Shown in pieces: positions 11,659 through 32,509 of a DNA stretch of 64,000 bases. Positions within the stretch are counted from its first letter, which is position 1; each line of letters begins with the position of its first letter. Source of the stretch: Magnolia sinica (Eukaryota; Streptophyta; Magnoliopsida; Magnoliales; Magnoliaceae); NCBI RefSeq assembly GCF_029962835.1, contig NC_080577.1, forward strand, positions 6,076,001 to 6,140,000, written 5' to 3'. The position numbers and the translations under genes were made by a program. The notes below the pieces were generated by a model. That model was not told the DNA's origin, searched no databases, and saw only the letters and a program-made list of their open reading frames with translations.

Positions 11659-12361
11659 TGATGTAGAGTAGTTTGCGGACAGTTTCATGGCTAAGATAGA
11701 TCAGAAAAGGTCAGATCGGAGGTGGAGGTGATCCGGACTGTCAAAACTTAAAACGGACGTATCTCGCAAATTGGAATGAGCTATCGAACGTACCATATAT
11801 GATTTTAGGGTAGGATGAGCTACTTTAGCCACCCAACCCTCACCCAACCCTGCTATGCCGGATTGCCTACACCGAATTTGCGAAATACCATCAAATCGAC
11901 GGTTGAAATCCTGTTTTAATTTCATTTTTACTATTTATAGTAACTACCATTAGGCTTTAGTAATTGCGCCCAACATGAAAAGTGCTTATAATAATTAGGA
12001 GAACATCATGGTTCGACCAAATATTACACTTACTATTTTTGGCCAAAAACAGTGTGCAGTAGTAGGAATCACAACCATATATAAACAATAAATTAATTAT
12101 TTATAGTAAGTTGCAAATTGTAGGAGTTTTAGTTGTAGTTTAATTCCAAAACTTCTTCCATGGCTTAGTATCCCTATTTAAAGGGGTGTAAACTCATTTA
12201 TTCATTCATGAATCAAATTACAAAATTTATAGAAATTATTTTCTATTTTCCTTATTTTTTCCTCGTGGATTTGAGAAGTCTTTGTGAGGAGTCCAAAGAA
12301 GCTATGTGGATTCGGAATAGTTATCTTTGAGGAAGACGGTGATTGACCTCATCCTGTGTCA
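11659..12361 (+). mobile_element. Solo LTR, Ty3-type (family A)
   Basis: Begins TGATGTAGAG and ends CCTGTGTCA, flanked by identical 5-bp repeats GTGAC (11654-11658 and 12362-12366). The 3' part (CTCGTGGATTTGAGAAGTC, GAGGAAGACGG) resembles the LTRs of the array at 12460-16280, so both are one lineage. No internal region remains. This is a fossil left by LTR-LTR recombination. Confidence 0.85.
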
Positions 12362-12398
12362 GTGACCCACCTGAGTGATGAATCAACCTGCATTTTGG

Positions 12399-12459
12399 GA
12401 CACCCAGATCCATAGCTCAACTGGTAGACTGAGTGGAGATACCTCGTTTCAACGCTTGA
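12399..12459 (+). mobile_element. tRNA-derived SINE, 5' piece
   Basis: Starts GACACCCAGATCCATAGCTC, with an RNA polymerase III A-box-like word TAGCTCAACTGGTAGA. It is the left piece of a SINE cut in two by the LTR array; the right piece is at 16281-16396. The whole SINE plus insert is bounded by the 14-bp target duplication AACCTGCATTTTGG (12385-12398 and 16397-16410). A second copy lies at 21142-21290. Confidence 0.85.
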
Positions 12460-13119
12460 TGATGTAGAACGTATCACAGATACGTTCCCAGCATGGTTGA
12501 GCCAAAAGAAGATGGACGGTGAATTAACCATAACTTTTAATCTGGGTATCATTATGTGGCGTGCAACCTATCAATCTTTACTAAAACGGGCCATCCGAGG
12601 TGAATCGACCTACAAAGTGGGTCGCATCTGTCCGTTTCGTCAGAAAAAGTGCACTTTCAGCTCAAAAACGAATTTTTAGAAAAATTTTACTATTTTTAGT
12701 AATTCCGAATTTTTTAATATTTTTTAGAGTTTTAGATTTTTTTTCCTTTTAGAAATAACTTTTAGTTATACTAGGACTTTTCTAGAGAAAGTTTATTTGC
12801 AATTTTTATTTTTAGAAATTAGGCCTTAGAAGAGTTTTATTAGAATTAGGATTTTTATTAGAGTTAGAATTTTGCTATTTTTGGTAGTTACGAATTTTAA
12901 TTTATTTTTTTCTATATTAATGGTGTAAGGACACACGTTATAGAATCATCAATTGTTTATCAATAAATTTCGAATTTATTAGAATTTATTTCTATTTTCT
13001 GCTTTCTTTCCTCGTGGATTTGAGAAGTCTCTGTGAGGAGTCCAGAGAAGTTCCGTGAATTTAGAATAGTTATCCTCTTGAGGAAGATGGTGCTCGACCT
13101 CACGTCCTCCCCTGCGTCA
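12460..13119 (+). mobile_element. LTR 1 of a Ty3-type three-LTR array
   Basis: About 660 bp, TGATGTAGAACG to CCCCTGCGTCA. Preceded by CTTGA (12455-12459), which recurs after the last LTR (16281-16285). The following TGGTATCAGAGC at 13123 is a primer-binding site for initiator methionine tRNA, as usual for plant LTR elements. Confidence 0.9.
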
Positions 13120-13746
13120 GTTTGGTATCAGAGCGAGGTTTCTCCCCGAATCGATGGTTCTAACAACGGGTCGAGCAACAATCCTATGAGCGGTGCTCCA
13201 AGGAATTTAACTTTAATGGCAGTAGCTTTTGAAGCGGTACAACGAGAGAATCGGCAAGCCATGTAAGGGCTGCAGGCTTCCATCGATCGCATGACGGATC
13301 GTTTGGCGGAGGCCCTAGGGCAGCTCCGTGTTTATGGTGGTGATCCACTACCAGCAATTGCTGGAATTCGTAATTATATTGATCGTAGGGCGATGCTATC
13401 AATGAACCACAGGATGGTTCAAGAATTCAAGATGAAAGTCGATCTTCCTAATTTTAATGGCCAACTCTACTTCAAGGACTTTTTCGATAGTTGCTTGTAG
13501 TCGAACGTTTCTTCGACTATATGAACATCATAGAAGAAAAGAAAGTTAAACTCGTGGCCTACAAGTTGACAGGCAAAGCTTTGATACCAAACTGACGCAG
13601 GGGAGGACGTGTATTGTGTCAGCTCAAGAGCTTAATGCCAAGTACAAAAAAAGGGCTAATGAACATCGGCGTCAGAAGTTATCTCAGACTCATGTGCCAA
13701 GTCTCTTGCGTAACTCGAGGACGAGTTTTTTTCAAGTCGAGGGGTC
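13120..13746 (+). mobile_element. Internal region 1 of the array (short, broken)
   Basis: Contains the primer-binding site, the first part of a Ty3-type gag region and the 3' end of the internal region with a purine-rich run before the next LTR. Most of an ordinary internal region is absent. At 13580-13610 there is a roughly 30-bp inverted copy of the LTR-end/primer-site junction. It is a fossil with several breaks. Confidence 0.85.
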
Positions 13747-14396
13747 TGATGTAGAACGTATCACAGATACGTTCCCAGCATGGTTGAGCCAAAAGAAGAT
13801 GGAAGGTGAATTAACCATAACTTTTGATCCGGGTATTGTTATGGGGTGCTCAACCTATCAATCTTTACTGAAACGGGTTATCCGAGGTGAACCGACCCAC
13901 AAAGTGGGTCGCATCTGTCCGTTTTGTTAGAAAACGTGCGCTTTTAGCTCAAAAATGAATTTTTAGAAAAATTTTATTATTTTTAATAATTCAGATTTTT
14001 TTAATATTTTTTAGAGTTTTAGATTTTCTTTCCTTTTAGAAATAACTTTTAGTTATACTAGGACTCTTCTAGAGAAAGTTTATTTGCAATTTTTATTTTT
14101 AGAAATTAGGCCTTAGAAGAGTTTTATTAGAATTATGATTTTTATTAGAGTTAGAATTTTGCTATTTTTGGTAATTACGAATTTTAGTTTATTTTTTTCT
14201 ATATTAATGGTGTAAGGACACACATTATAGAATCATCAATTATTCATCAATCAATTTCGAATTTATTTCTATTTTCTGCTTTCTTTTATTGTGGATTCGA
14301 GAAGTCTCTGTGAGGAGTCCAGAGAAGTTCCGTGGATTCAAAATAGTTATCCTCTTGAGGAAGACGGTGCTCGACCTCACGTCCTCCCCTGCGTTA
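13747..14396 (+). mobile_element. LTR 2 (shared middle LTR)
   Basis: About 650 bp, same family as LTR 1 and LTR 3. By eye it differs from LTR 3 by around 5-6 % in the first 230 bases, so the insertion is old (millions of years by usual plant rates, inferred). It ends right before a second primer-binding site at 14400. Confidence 0.9.
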
Positions 14397-15630
14397 GTTT
14401 GGTATCAGAGCAAGGTTTCTCCTCGGATCGATGGCTTCTAACGACGGGTCGGGCAACAATCCTATGGGCGGTGCTCTAGGGAATTTACCTTTAACGGCGG
14501 CAGCTTTCGAATCGGCGTAGCGAGAGAATCGACAAGTCATGCAAGGGCTGCAGGCTTTCATCGATCGCATGGTAGATCGTTTGGCAAAGACCCTAGGGCA
14601 ACTCCGTATTTATGGTGGTGATCCACCACCGCCAGTTGCTGGAATTCGTAATTATACTGATCGTAGGGCGATGCTATCAATGAACCACAGAATGGTTCAA
14701 GAATTCAAGATGAAAGTCGATCTTCCTAATTTTAATGGCCAACTCTACTTCAAGGACCTTCTCGATTGGTTGCTTGAAGTCGAACGTTTCTTCGACTACA
14801 TGAACATCATAGAAGAAAAAAAAGTTAAACTCGTGGCCTACAAGTTGATAGGCAAAACTTCAGATTGGTGGGAACAACTTCAACTTGATCGGACGAGACA
14901 GATGAAGGTGCCAATCCGCACCTAGCCGCAGATGAAGAAGTTATTGTACATGCGATTCCTCCCTCAAGATTACGATCAGGTATTATTCCAACAAAACCAA
15001 AATTATTATCAGGATAGTCGATCAGTAAAAGGTTATGCAGAAAAATCCTATTATTGGTCCGTGAGAAACGACTTCATCAAAATGCAGTTGCAACAGACCA
15101 CATGATTTATCAGTAGCGAACATGTGACCTTTATAGGAATGGAAAACCAACACAAGACTTCTAAAGTTGAGGAACAGTCTCTCACAATTGAACAGGCTTT
15201 TGTCAAATAATCTGAGGAAACAAGACATATATCCATTAGTTGAAAATGAAGAATATATGGAGCTTGTGAATATCCCAGAAGATTTGAAGCCAATTTTGCA
15301 GGAGTTCAAGGAGATTGTGCTCGATGAACCCCCCGATAAATTGCCTCCCATACGAGATATACAAAATTACGTTGATCCCGTTTCAGGGGCAAGTCTGCCT
15401 AATTGCCCACATTATCAGAAAAAATATGAGATCTTGAAGACAGATGTGAAGGAACTGATCAATATTAGTCAAGTCAAGGAAAACATGAGTACGTGTATTG
15501 TGTCAGCTCAAAAGCTTAATGCCAAGTACAAAAAAAGGGCTAATGAACATCGGCGTCAGAAGTTATCTCAGACTCATGTGCCAAGTTTCTTGCGTAACTC
15601 GAGGATGAGTTTTTTTCAAGTGGAGGGGTC
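14397..15630 (+). mobile_element. Internal region 2 of the array (broken)
   Basis: Carries the primer-binding site, a gag region of Ty3 type (recognisable words YGGDPPPPVAGI, FNGQLYFKDLLDWLLEVERF, TSDWWEQLQ), a short remnant of the pol region near the start of reverse transcriptase (words LPPIRDIQNYVDPVSGASLP), and the 3' end with a purine run. Protease, most of reverse transcriptase, RNase H and integrase are not seen. A non-functional fossil with many breaks. Confidence 0.88.
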
Positions 15631-16280
15631 TGATGTAGAACGTATCACAGATACGTTCCCAGCACGGTTGAGCCAAAAGAAGATGGATGGTGAATTAACC
15701 ATAACTTTTGATCCGGGTATCGTTATGGGGCGTGCAACGTATAAATCTTTATTGAAACGGGCCATCCGAGGTGAACCGACCCACAAAGTGGGTTGTATCT
15801 GTCCGTTTCGTCAGAAAACGTGCGCTTTCAGCTCAAAAACGAATTTTTAGAAAAATTTTACTATTTTTAGTAATTTCGAATTTTTTAATATTTTTTAAAG
15901 TTTTAGCTTGTCTTTTCTTTTAGAAATAACTTTTAGTTATAATAAGACTCTTCTAGAGAAAGTTTATTTGCAATTTTTATTTTTAGAAATTAGGCTTTAG
16001 AAAAGTTTTATTAGAATTAGAATTTTCATTAGAGTTAGAATTTTGCTATTTTTGGTAATTACGAATTTTAGTATATTTTTTTCTATATTAATGGTGTAAG
16101 GACACACATTATAGAATCATCAATTATTCATCAATCAATTTCGAATTTATTTCTATTTTCTGCTTTCTTTCCTTGTGGATTCGAGAAGTCTCTGTGAGGA
16201 GTCCAGAGAAGTTCTGCGGATTCGGAATAGTTATCCTTTTGAGGAAGACGGTGCTCGACCTCACGTCCTCCCTTGCGTCA
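15631..16280 (+). mobile_element. LTR 3 of the array
   Basis: About 650 bp, TGATGTAGAACG to CCTTGCGTCA, preceded by a purine-rich tract GTGGAGGGGTC. The 5-bp repeat CTTGA follows directly. The shared outer CTTGA pair shows that all three LTRs and two internal regions occupy one insertion site. Unequal recombination between copies would give this pattern. Confidence 0.9.
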
Positions 16281-16396
16281 CTTGAGGTCTTGGTATCGTT
16301 CCCAAGCGGGGGTGGCTAACATGGAGTGTGTGTACTGATATGGGTGTGTACTAACAAGCTAACCCAAAATAATAATAATAATAATAAATTAAAAAA
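16281..16396 (+). mobile_element. tRNA-derived SINE, 3' piece
   Basis: Continues the SINE after the LTR array. GAGGTCTTGGTATCGTTCCC is the B-box-like region, then GGGGGTGGCTAACA and a tail of CTAACAAGCTAAC plus AAT repeats and A-run. It matches the intact copy at 21142-21290 and ends at the 14-bp target duplication 16397-16410. Confidence 0.85.
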
Positions 16397-16410
16397 AACC
16401 TGCATTTTGG

Positions 16411-18857
16411 ATCAAGGTCGAAAACAGGGTGGCGAACCCGATGGTCGGTATGATTTCATGCACATAAAGTCATTTCCCCTGCATTAGAAAAAACGGGCGC
16501 CCTCTGGATACTTAAGGTGAGTTATGCCAATTGCGCCGGTTTTTTAAATTCGGGTACCCTGTCATTCTTTATCTGGTCCGTTTGCACTAGTTTCAAGCAC
16601 TGATTACACTATCTGGTATTGGCGTTAAAATCGGCTCCATGACATGTTTGATACTGACCATGCCTTTTGTATGGTTTTTACATAATACATATATAATTAA
16701 ATAACAAATAACGTTGAAATAAAAAAATCACACATTCAGCACCCCTTCTGGTAGTCGAGTTGGGTGACCTACCTAGCCCCATTTTTGAAAATCAGATCCA
16801 AGTCTGTAGACCAACTCCTACCTGATTAAGTTTGAAAGAGACTCATAGAATGAACTTGCTGGCTCAGTCGGGCAGCTGCCTTGATGCAGACTCACAGTGG
16901 CTCCAGACTGCAGACAACTCACCTTTTTTTATGAAAGAAATAAGGCCTTCAAAGGAACCAAACTTCAAAGTTTTGATATTTTCTCTTTTAATATTGTGAA
17001 TGATTATTTCATGTGATCCTTTTTACCTTTCAACCACTAATATGTTATTTAATAATTGTTAAATATCGAGTCGAGTCATGTGACAACTCTATTCTTCGAG
17101 TTGACACAACCTGGCTGAACATGAGTCGAGTTCCAAGTCTTCAAGAATTTGAACTGTGTTCTAAACAAACTGCATACCTGGTATGTCTACTTCTACATGT
17201 TAACAATAGGGTGTTACTAGCCCTGTCATTGTGCCCATGCTGACAGTGCAGCCACCACCTTGGAGTTTGACTGGGGACCCTACCAGAAATTAAAGAGTCA
17301 GGGTCTAAAATTTGGACCCATCAGATGAGATCCAGCACCAAAAGTACAACCCAGTTTTTAAATGGGTTGTGACTAGATCTCTCAAAATCAACCAAACATG
17401 ATCCCAAAATGGAACCGACCCAAACCCAACCCAGTCTCAGGCCCAACCCTGTTTTTCAAACTGTTGGATCATTGTAAAACAGACCCCACCCAGTCTTGGA
17501 CCCGACCAAGACCAAGTAAATTACTACAAGTCCAAGGACAGTGGAAATTATAAAACTATTTATAATTACTAAGTCTAATTAGGAAAACTGATGGGAAAAT
17601 TATAATAGGTGGATTCGCCAATTGATGTGAAAGTTGACAGGATTTGGCGGAAAGAAAATTGTACATTTGAAATTTGACAATCAATTATTGTATGTCATCA
17701 TTTCCTCGTCTATCTACCAAACTGGCGAAAAGGCAAAAGAAGACCTCGAAGAAAGTTGAGTCTACTCACCCGTGTGAACCGTGACTACAGAAACACATGC
17801 TACCAACGCACACATGCATGGGATCTGGGGCATACACCACATAGAGAGACCTACCGTGCCTAAAACTGACCCAGACCCTACCCATGACACTCATACAATG
17901 GATCTGGATCCCTCCCATACCAGACCCTCCAAGCCATCAAATTGATGGGATTAGCTTATCTTGACTTGGATCGAAGATCTGACCAAGATTTTAATGGTTT
18001 GGATCAGAGGCCAAAATACAGACCCAATTATTAAATGGGCTGGGTCCAGGACTCCTTCTCAACTGGCTTTTCTGCTCACCAAAGCAATCACAAGGTGTGT
18101 CAGAACCTTTCTAAGTGTGCTGGAAGGAGCTCCACATTCCCTGAGAGGAGAGGATTTATATACTTTGGGTTTTATCTTGTACAAGTGGATGAGTGATCCA
18201 AACCATAGGTCTGAGGGGACCACCATGGATGGATCATGCTCCAAAAATGTGTGCGCTAACTCTATCAATCAAATTGTGGCCTGCAAATGGATGGTTAATA
18301 AGAGATACAGTAATGGCCATGTTCAACCAGGAAAAAAAAGAAGCCCAGCTTTGATGGATGGGATCTTCCAGTGTGATATTTTTAGGTCATGGGACATCCA
18401 GAGCAGAACACATCAGACAAACCTTTTGGTTTGAACTAATTTCCTCCTGCTTACAAAAAACAAAATAAAAGAAGAAACAGGAATTACATTTTCCTCAACC
18501 CAAGGATATTCAGTCTCCAAAGATTTTCAGTGTAATTCAATATGTGACCAAGTGCAGCCCATGGTTCAGTGATCCAGACCATTGACAAAATGGCCCCAAT
18601 GTGGACAGGTCATGCCCTAAAAGTTATCGGTAGACAAGACTGGCATGCACAAGACAGAAAGAATACAAACATAACGCAGCAAATAGAAGATAAATGCTCG
18701 TAATGGGTATATGTACACAATAACAAAGATGAGTTATACCTTTTTCAAGTTATAAGCCAAAAACAATCCCATTATAGTCTTTTCCTAGCTTCCTTTTCCC
18801 ATCAAGTATATGCAGTCTTTTTTGAAGCGAATCAGGTATATGAGGTCTTCCAAACAA
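16411..18857. other. Intergenic, nothing assigned
   Basis: No gene is recognised. A stretch rich in ACCCAACCC / GGGTTGGG words (17280-17520) may be a diverged repeat. At 18110-18420 and 18550-18650 there are fragments of a repeat with words GATCCAAACCATAGGTCTG and CCCATGGTTCAGTGATCCAG, related to the palindromic element at 19209-19468. A 157-codon open frame at 17961-18434 runs through this repeat and is not believed. Confidence 0.45.
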
Positions 18858-28559
<9,702 letters not shown>

Positions 28560-28705
28560 TTCCTTTGCGCTGGGATTCGTGAGAGGAGCAGCACCTGAAG
28601 CTCGAGTGCAACTAACGACTGAAGTAGGACTCTGGAAGGGCGATCGGGTACGGGATTCATGCATTCGTCAGTCGGTCAGGGGGGCAGATCAGGTGTTACC
28701 CTTCC

Positions 28706-28980
28706 CGTGGGGCCCACTTTTATCCACTCCGTCCATCCGTTTTCCAGCCCAGTTTATGATGTGTTACCAAGCATTAACAAGATCAAAATTTCAGGTGGAC
28801 CACACCACGGGAAACAGTGGTGATTGAACGCCCACCATTAAAAACTTCAAATGGCCCACTGTAAACAGATCCATAATATTTATTTGCCGTCCAACCCGTC
28901 AATAATGTCAAATAAACCTGAACATGGGAAAATACAAATATCAGATTGATCCAAAACTCTGTCCCCAAACGGCGAGGGTA
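28706..28980. mobile_element. Fold-back family, left half only
   Basis: Starts GTGGGGCCCACTTTTATCCA and contains AGGTGGACCACACCACGGGA, CGCCCACCATTAAAAACTTC and AATACAAATATCAGATTGAT, that is the left arm and the centre. The right arm is missing. It lies about 40 bp upstream of the longer possible start codon of the coiled-coil gene, so it may form part of its promoter or leader. Confidence 0.7.
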
Positions 28981-28999
28981 ACACGTAATCGGCTCCGGT

Positions 29000-29350
29000 T
29001 AGCTGGATGCTATAATCTACAAATTTACTCTGTCCATCTGTTTTGCAAGATCACACCCTCACATAAATCTAAATTTCAGGCAGAACCAGAACTCATGTGA
29101 GCCATACACCACGAAACAGTGGGGATTGAACGCCTGGGGTGACAGAAGTTGTGTGTCAGGATGATATTTGTGCCTACAGTTTATCTGAGTGGTAATAAGC
29201 ATATGAACGGATTGGATGACATATAAAAAATCATGGTCAGCTCCAGAAAGGTTTCAATGGTGGACATTTCCGTTTACATTGTTTCATTTGGTGTGGTGCC
29301 TGATTTTTAAATTCCTATTCTATTGTGGCCTTTCAAAACCGATGGATGGA
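29000..29350. mobile_element. Diverged fold-back-like element
   Basis: Words ATGTGAGCCATACACCACG, CAGTGGGGATTGAACGCC and TCAATGGTGGACATTTCCG are in fold-back order. A related copy lies at about 38195-38450 (GTGAGCCATATCACACG, GGGATGGAACGCC, TACAGTTTATGTGAGTGGTA). Confidence 0.5.
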
Positions 29351-29546
29351 ATGGATTTGTCACGAATCTGTGGGTCCACACAGCCCCGGGCACAGTCATA
29401 TCTATGTAACGTGCCCAGGGTCACAGGCAATTTGCTTCCATAATTTGGAAGGCGAGTAACTTGTTACTCGGGCTGGGTACGACGCTTAATGCTCGGGTTG
29501 GCTTGCTCCGCGGACGCGGATTGTGTCCTACCCCTGCCCGGACGGT

Positions 29547-29973
29547 AGGGGTCCACCGTGATGTAAGTGTTTTATCCACGCTGTTTGTCCAATTTCTCAT
29601 ATCATTTTAAGGTATTATCCTGAAAATGAACAGGTCCACAGCTCCAATGGACCACACCAAAGGAAGATGTAGTGATAATGACACCCACCCTTGAAACCTT
29701 TTTGAGGGCCACCATAATGTTTTTTAACCATCCAACATATTCATAAGGTCATGTAGACGTGGATTAAGTGAAAAAAAAATATATATATATATATATCAGC
29801 TTGATCCGAAACTTCTCCACTTCCTAGGAAGTTTTTAACGGTGGACGTGCAATCCCCACTCTGTGGTCCAATTAAGATCTAAACGTGCATCATTTTTTTG
29901 GCTCATTCCTTAAAATAATCTGAGAAAAATGATAAACAATGTGGATAAAATACTTACATCACGGTAGGTCCCA
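29547..29973. mobile_element. Fold-back miniature element
   Basis: Left arm AGGGGTCCACCGTGATGTAA then TTTTATCCACGCTG. Right arm ATGTGGATAAAATACTTACA then TCACGGTAGGTCCC. A short (AT) run (29777-29797) sits before the central ATCAGCTTGATCC motif. Confidence 0.8.
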
Positions 29974-30185
29974 CAGAGGATGCAATCTGCATGCGGCAAA
30001 CTTGGCATATATTAACACAAATTAAGCCGGCTAAATTATGAAAGCCATTATCATCAGGTCAAAGCATAAGAAGTTATTTAAACAACTATAGCTCGTGTGT
30101 GGTGGACGCTTTTTTTTTTAAAATAAGATGGTTGGATAATTTTTTCCTATCAAATAAATGCATGATAATCTAATTGTTAGATAAC

Positions 30186-30818
30186 CTCAAGGGATAACTG
30201 CATCAAATCCATGAATCTTCTCAGGACTCATCACAAAAATATTTCGAATCCATGAGAAAAGAAGAGAAATGAGATTACAACTCTTTAAATAAGTCTACAA
30301 ACCTTAGGGTGAAGTTTCGAAATTATACTATAATTGAAATTCTTAAAAATCGCGACTTACTATAAATAATAAACTTACTGTTTATAGACTGGACCTTAAG
30401 ATTTTTCGACCAAAAATAGTGTCTATTTGGCTCAACCAGGCTATACTCCTAATTATTAAGCACTACTCCTAATTATTAAGCATTTTTCATATTGGAAGCA
30501 ACTCCTAAACTCAAACGGATTAAGGGGTATAACCAAACTAAAACTTACTATAAATAGCAAAAATGAAATTAAAACAAAATTTCGACTATCGATTTGATGG
30601 TATTTCACAAATTTAGCATGGGCAACCTAGCATGATAGGGTTGAGTGACTAAAGTAGCTCGTCTTATCATAAAATTATATATGGTATGTTCGATAGCTCA
30701 TTTCAATTTGCAAAATATATCTATTTTAAGTTCTGACAGTGCGAATCACTTCTGTCATTGACCGGGCTTTTTTTGATCCATCTTAGCCATGAAAATGTCT
30801 ATGACCTGCCTTACATCA
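30186..30818 (-). mobile_element. LTR relic, Ty3-type (family A)
   Basis: On the minus strand it begins TGATGTAAGGCAGG and shares long stretches with the solo LTR at 11659-12361 (gene-strand words GAGCTATCGAACATACC, TTTGATGGTATTTC in reverse). ATAAC occurs at both borders (30181-30185 and 30819-30823). The far terminus does not show the usual family end, so that side is eroded. Confidence 0.7.
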
Positions 30819-31194
30819 ATAACCAAATAAGCCTCGCTTTTGGTTCCTTGTACACCTCATTTGGTGCCCATATTAAGAAGGGTTTGCTTTGAGTTATTTC
30901 TATTCCATATCAGTAATTTCTGAGTAATTTTCTTTTTACCTGTTCATAAATACCAAAATCATAATTCTAAAGAAACGGTGGGAAAGGAAACATATTTCCT
31001 TGAGAAATTTTCTTTTAATTGTTGAAAGGAAGGGGAAACTAATTTCCTATGCAATTAAATATTTTTAAAAATCAACTTTTTATTTTCTCATCCGCACCCT
31101 CACAAAGGATCTTTCCTTTCCCTCATTTTCTGTCCTGAAAACTTTGTTGGATTGGCCACTAAACTACGTGGGTGGCTATTGTCCGTGCCCCATA

Positions 31195-32060
31195 AGCCCT
31201 ACCATAATATATGTAATTTATCCATGCCAGTCATTTATTCTTTCATATCATTTTAAAGTATGAGCTCAAAAATCAGGTAGATTTAAATCTCAAGTGGACC
31301 CATCACAAGAAAACAATGGTGATTAAACACATACTATTAAAAACTTCCTAAGCCTCACTATAATGTTTATTTGCCTTCCAACCTATTGATAAGGTCACAC
31401 AGACCTAGAAGAAATGAAAAAACACAAATATAACTTGATCAAGTACTTTGGTAGCTCAGAAGAAGTTTTGAATAGTGGGCATTCAATCACCATGGTATCA
31501 TGTGGTATGGTCCATCTACAAATTAGATATACATAATTTTCAGGCTCATGATATTGTTGGACGTAGGCCGGTGGGGCCCACTGATGAGCAATCACTAGTG
31601 GGTGAGTCTCATAAGTTTAGGCATCTTCCGGCCTTTTATATTTCAAATTCAATTTTGAATTTGATTTATGATAGGAGATAGGGATAAGACCGGATGATAT
31701 AGTCTCATCCAAACTTCTCTCCTTTCCTATAAAAAGGCATTCGCTCTCTCTCGCATTATGAAATACAATAAATTGAGAGTATAATCTGTCAATCTTAGCT
31801 TGTCCTTGGGACGATCTGATCCATAGATCGTAATCCGAGGCCACTATATACCGTAGGATCAGAGGTGTGACTAGTTCCATCTGCTCCAGTAGTAGATAGG
31901 TGAGCCGTTGAAGCACCATTCTTCTGCTTTGTGGGAGTTCCAAACTTCGTGTAGACCGTCAGATCTTGAAGGCTCACCTTCCGCGCTTTCCTACAGATAT
32001 AAGTTGATCCGACAAAATGGATAGATGACTTGAATAAAATACATACACTGTGGTGGGGCG
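31195..32060. mobile_element. Fold-back element split by a solo LTR
   Basis: Left arm CCCTACCATAATATATGTAA to the right-arm word TTCAGGCTCATGAT (31195-31554), then after the inserted LTR the right arm resumes at 32001 with AAGTTGATC, AATGGATAGATGACTTG and ends ACATACACTGTGGTGGGG. The pieces give an element of ordinary family length (about 420 bp). Confidence 0.75.
31555..31995 (+). mobile_element. Solo LTR, copia-like ends
   Basis: 441 bp, TGTTGGACG to TCCTACA, with perfect 5-bp flanks GATAT (31550-31554 and 31996-32000). It contains CCTATAAAAAGGC (about 31728) as a promoter-like TATA and AATAAA near 31769. Ends of the TGTTGGA/TCCTACA kind are common in Ty1/copia elements; with no internal region the class is inferred only. 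Orientation from the TATA/poly(A) order. Confidence 0.8.
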
Positions 32061-32139
32061 AGTATACATGCTGATACAGGCAGCGTCAATAGGAGTCCAC
32101 ATCTAACTTTGTCACGGACCTTGTGTTTTCCCTTTTTTA

Positions 32140-32353
32140 GTGTCTGTGTTAACTTATAAAATGGTTGGATCTCAAATAAACATTACAGGGGGACCTAAGA
32201 AGGTTTCAACGGTGGGCATTATTTTCTCCACTATTTTCTGTGGTAGGGTCTACTCGAGCTATGTATCTACCTCATTCTTTGGCTCATGTCTTAAAATGAT
32301 CTCGCCAAATGGATAGATGATGTGGATATAACACATACATCATGGTGGGCCTA
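32140..32353. mobile_element. Fold-back family, right half only
   Basis: Words CTAAGAAGGTTTCAACGGTG, CTACCTCATTCTTTGGCTCA, TTAAAATGATCTCGCC and the end ATACATCATGGTGGGCC correspond to the right arm. The left arm is absent. Confidence 0.65.
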
Positions 32354-32509
32354 CATTACTTGGTGACCTTGCTCCAGAAGCTACTCTTGCTACTCAACCT
32401 GCCAGTAATTAATCCCCTATTTTCAAAATTCAAAAAATCACTTGAGCCTGACATATGTTAACAAAAATTAAGGGTTGTATAGAAAACCTGTAAAGCATAT
32501 TTTCAAGTT

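Noticed and set aside
15167-15850. A 227-codon frame and the LTR frames at 12497-12679, 13616-13930 and 40473-40667
   Set aside because: They run from retroelement internal sequence into an LTR or lie within LTRs. They are fossil repeat sequence, not host genes.
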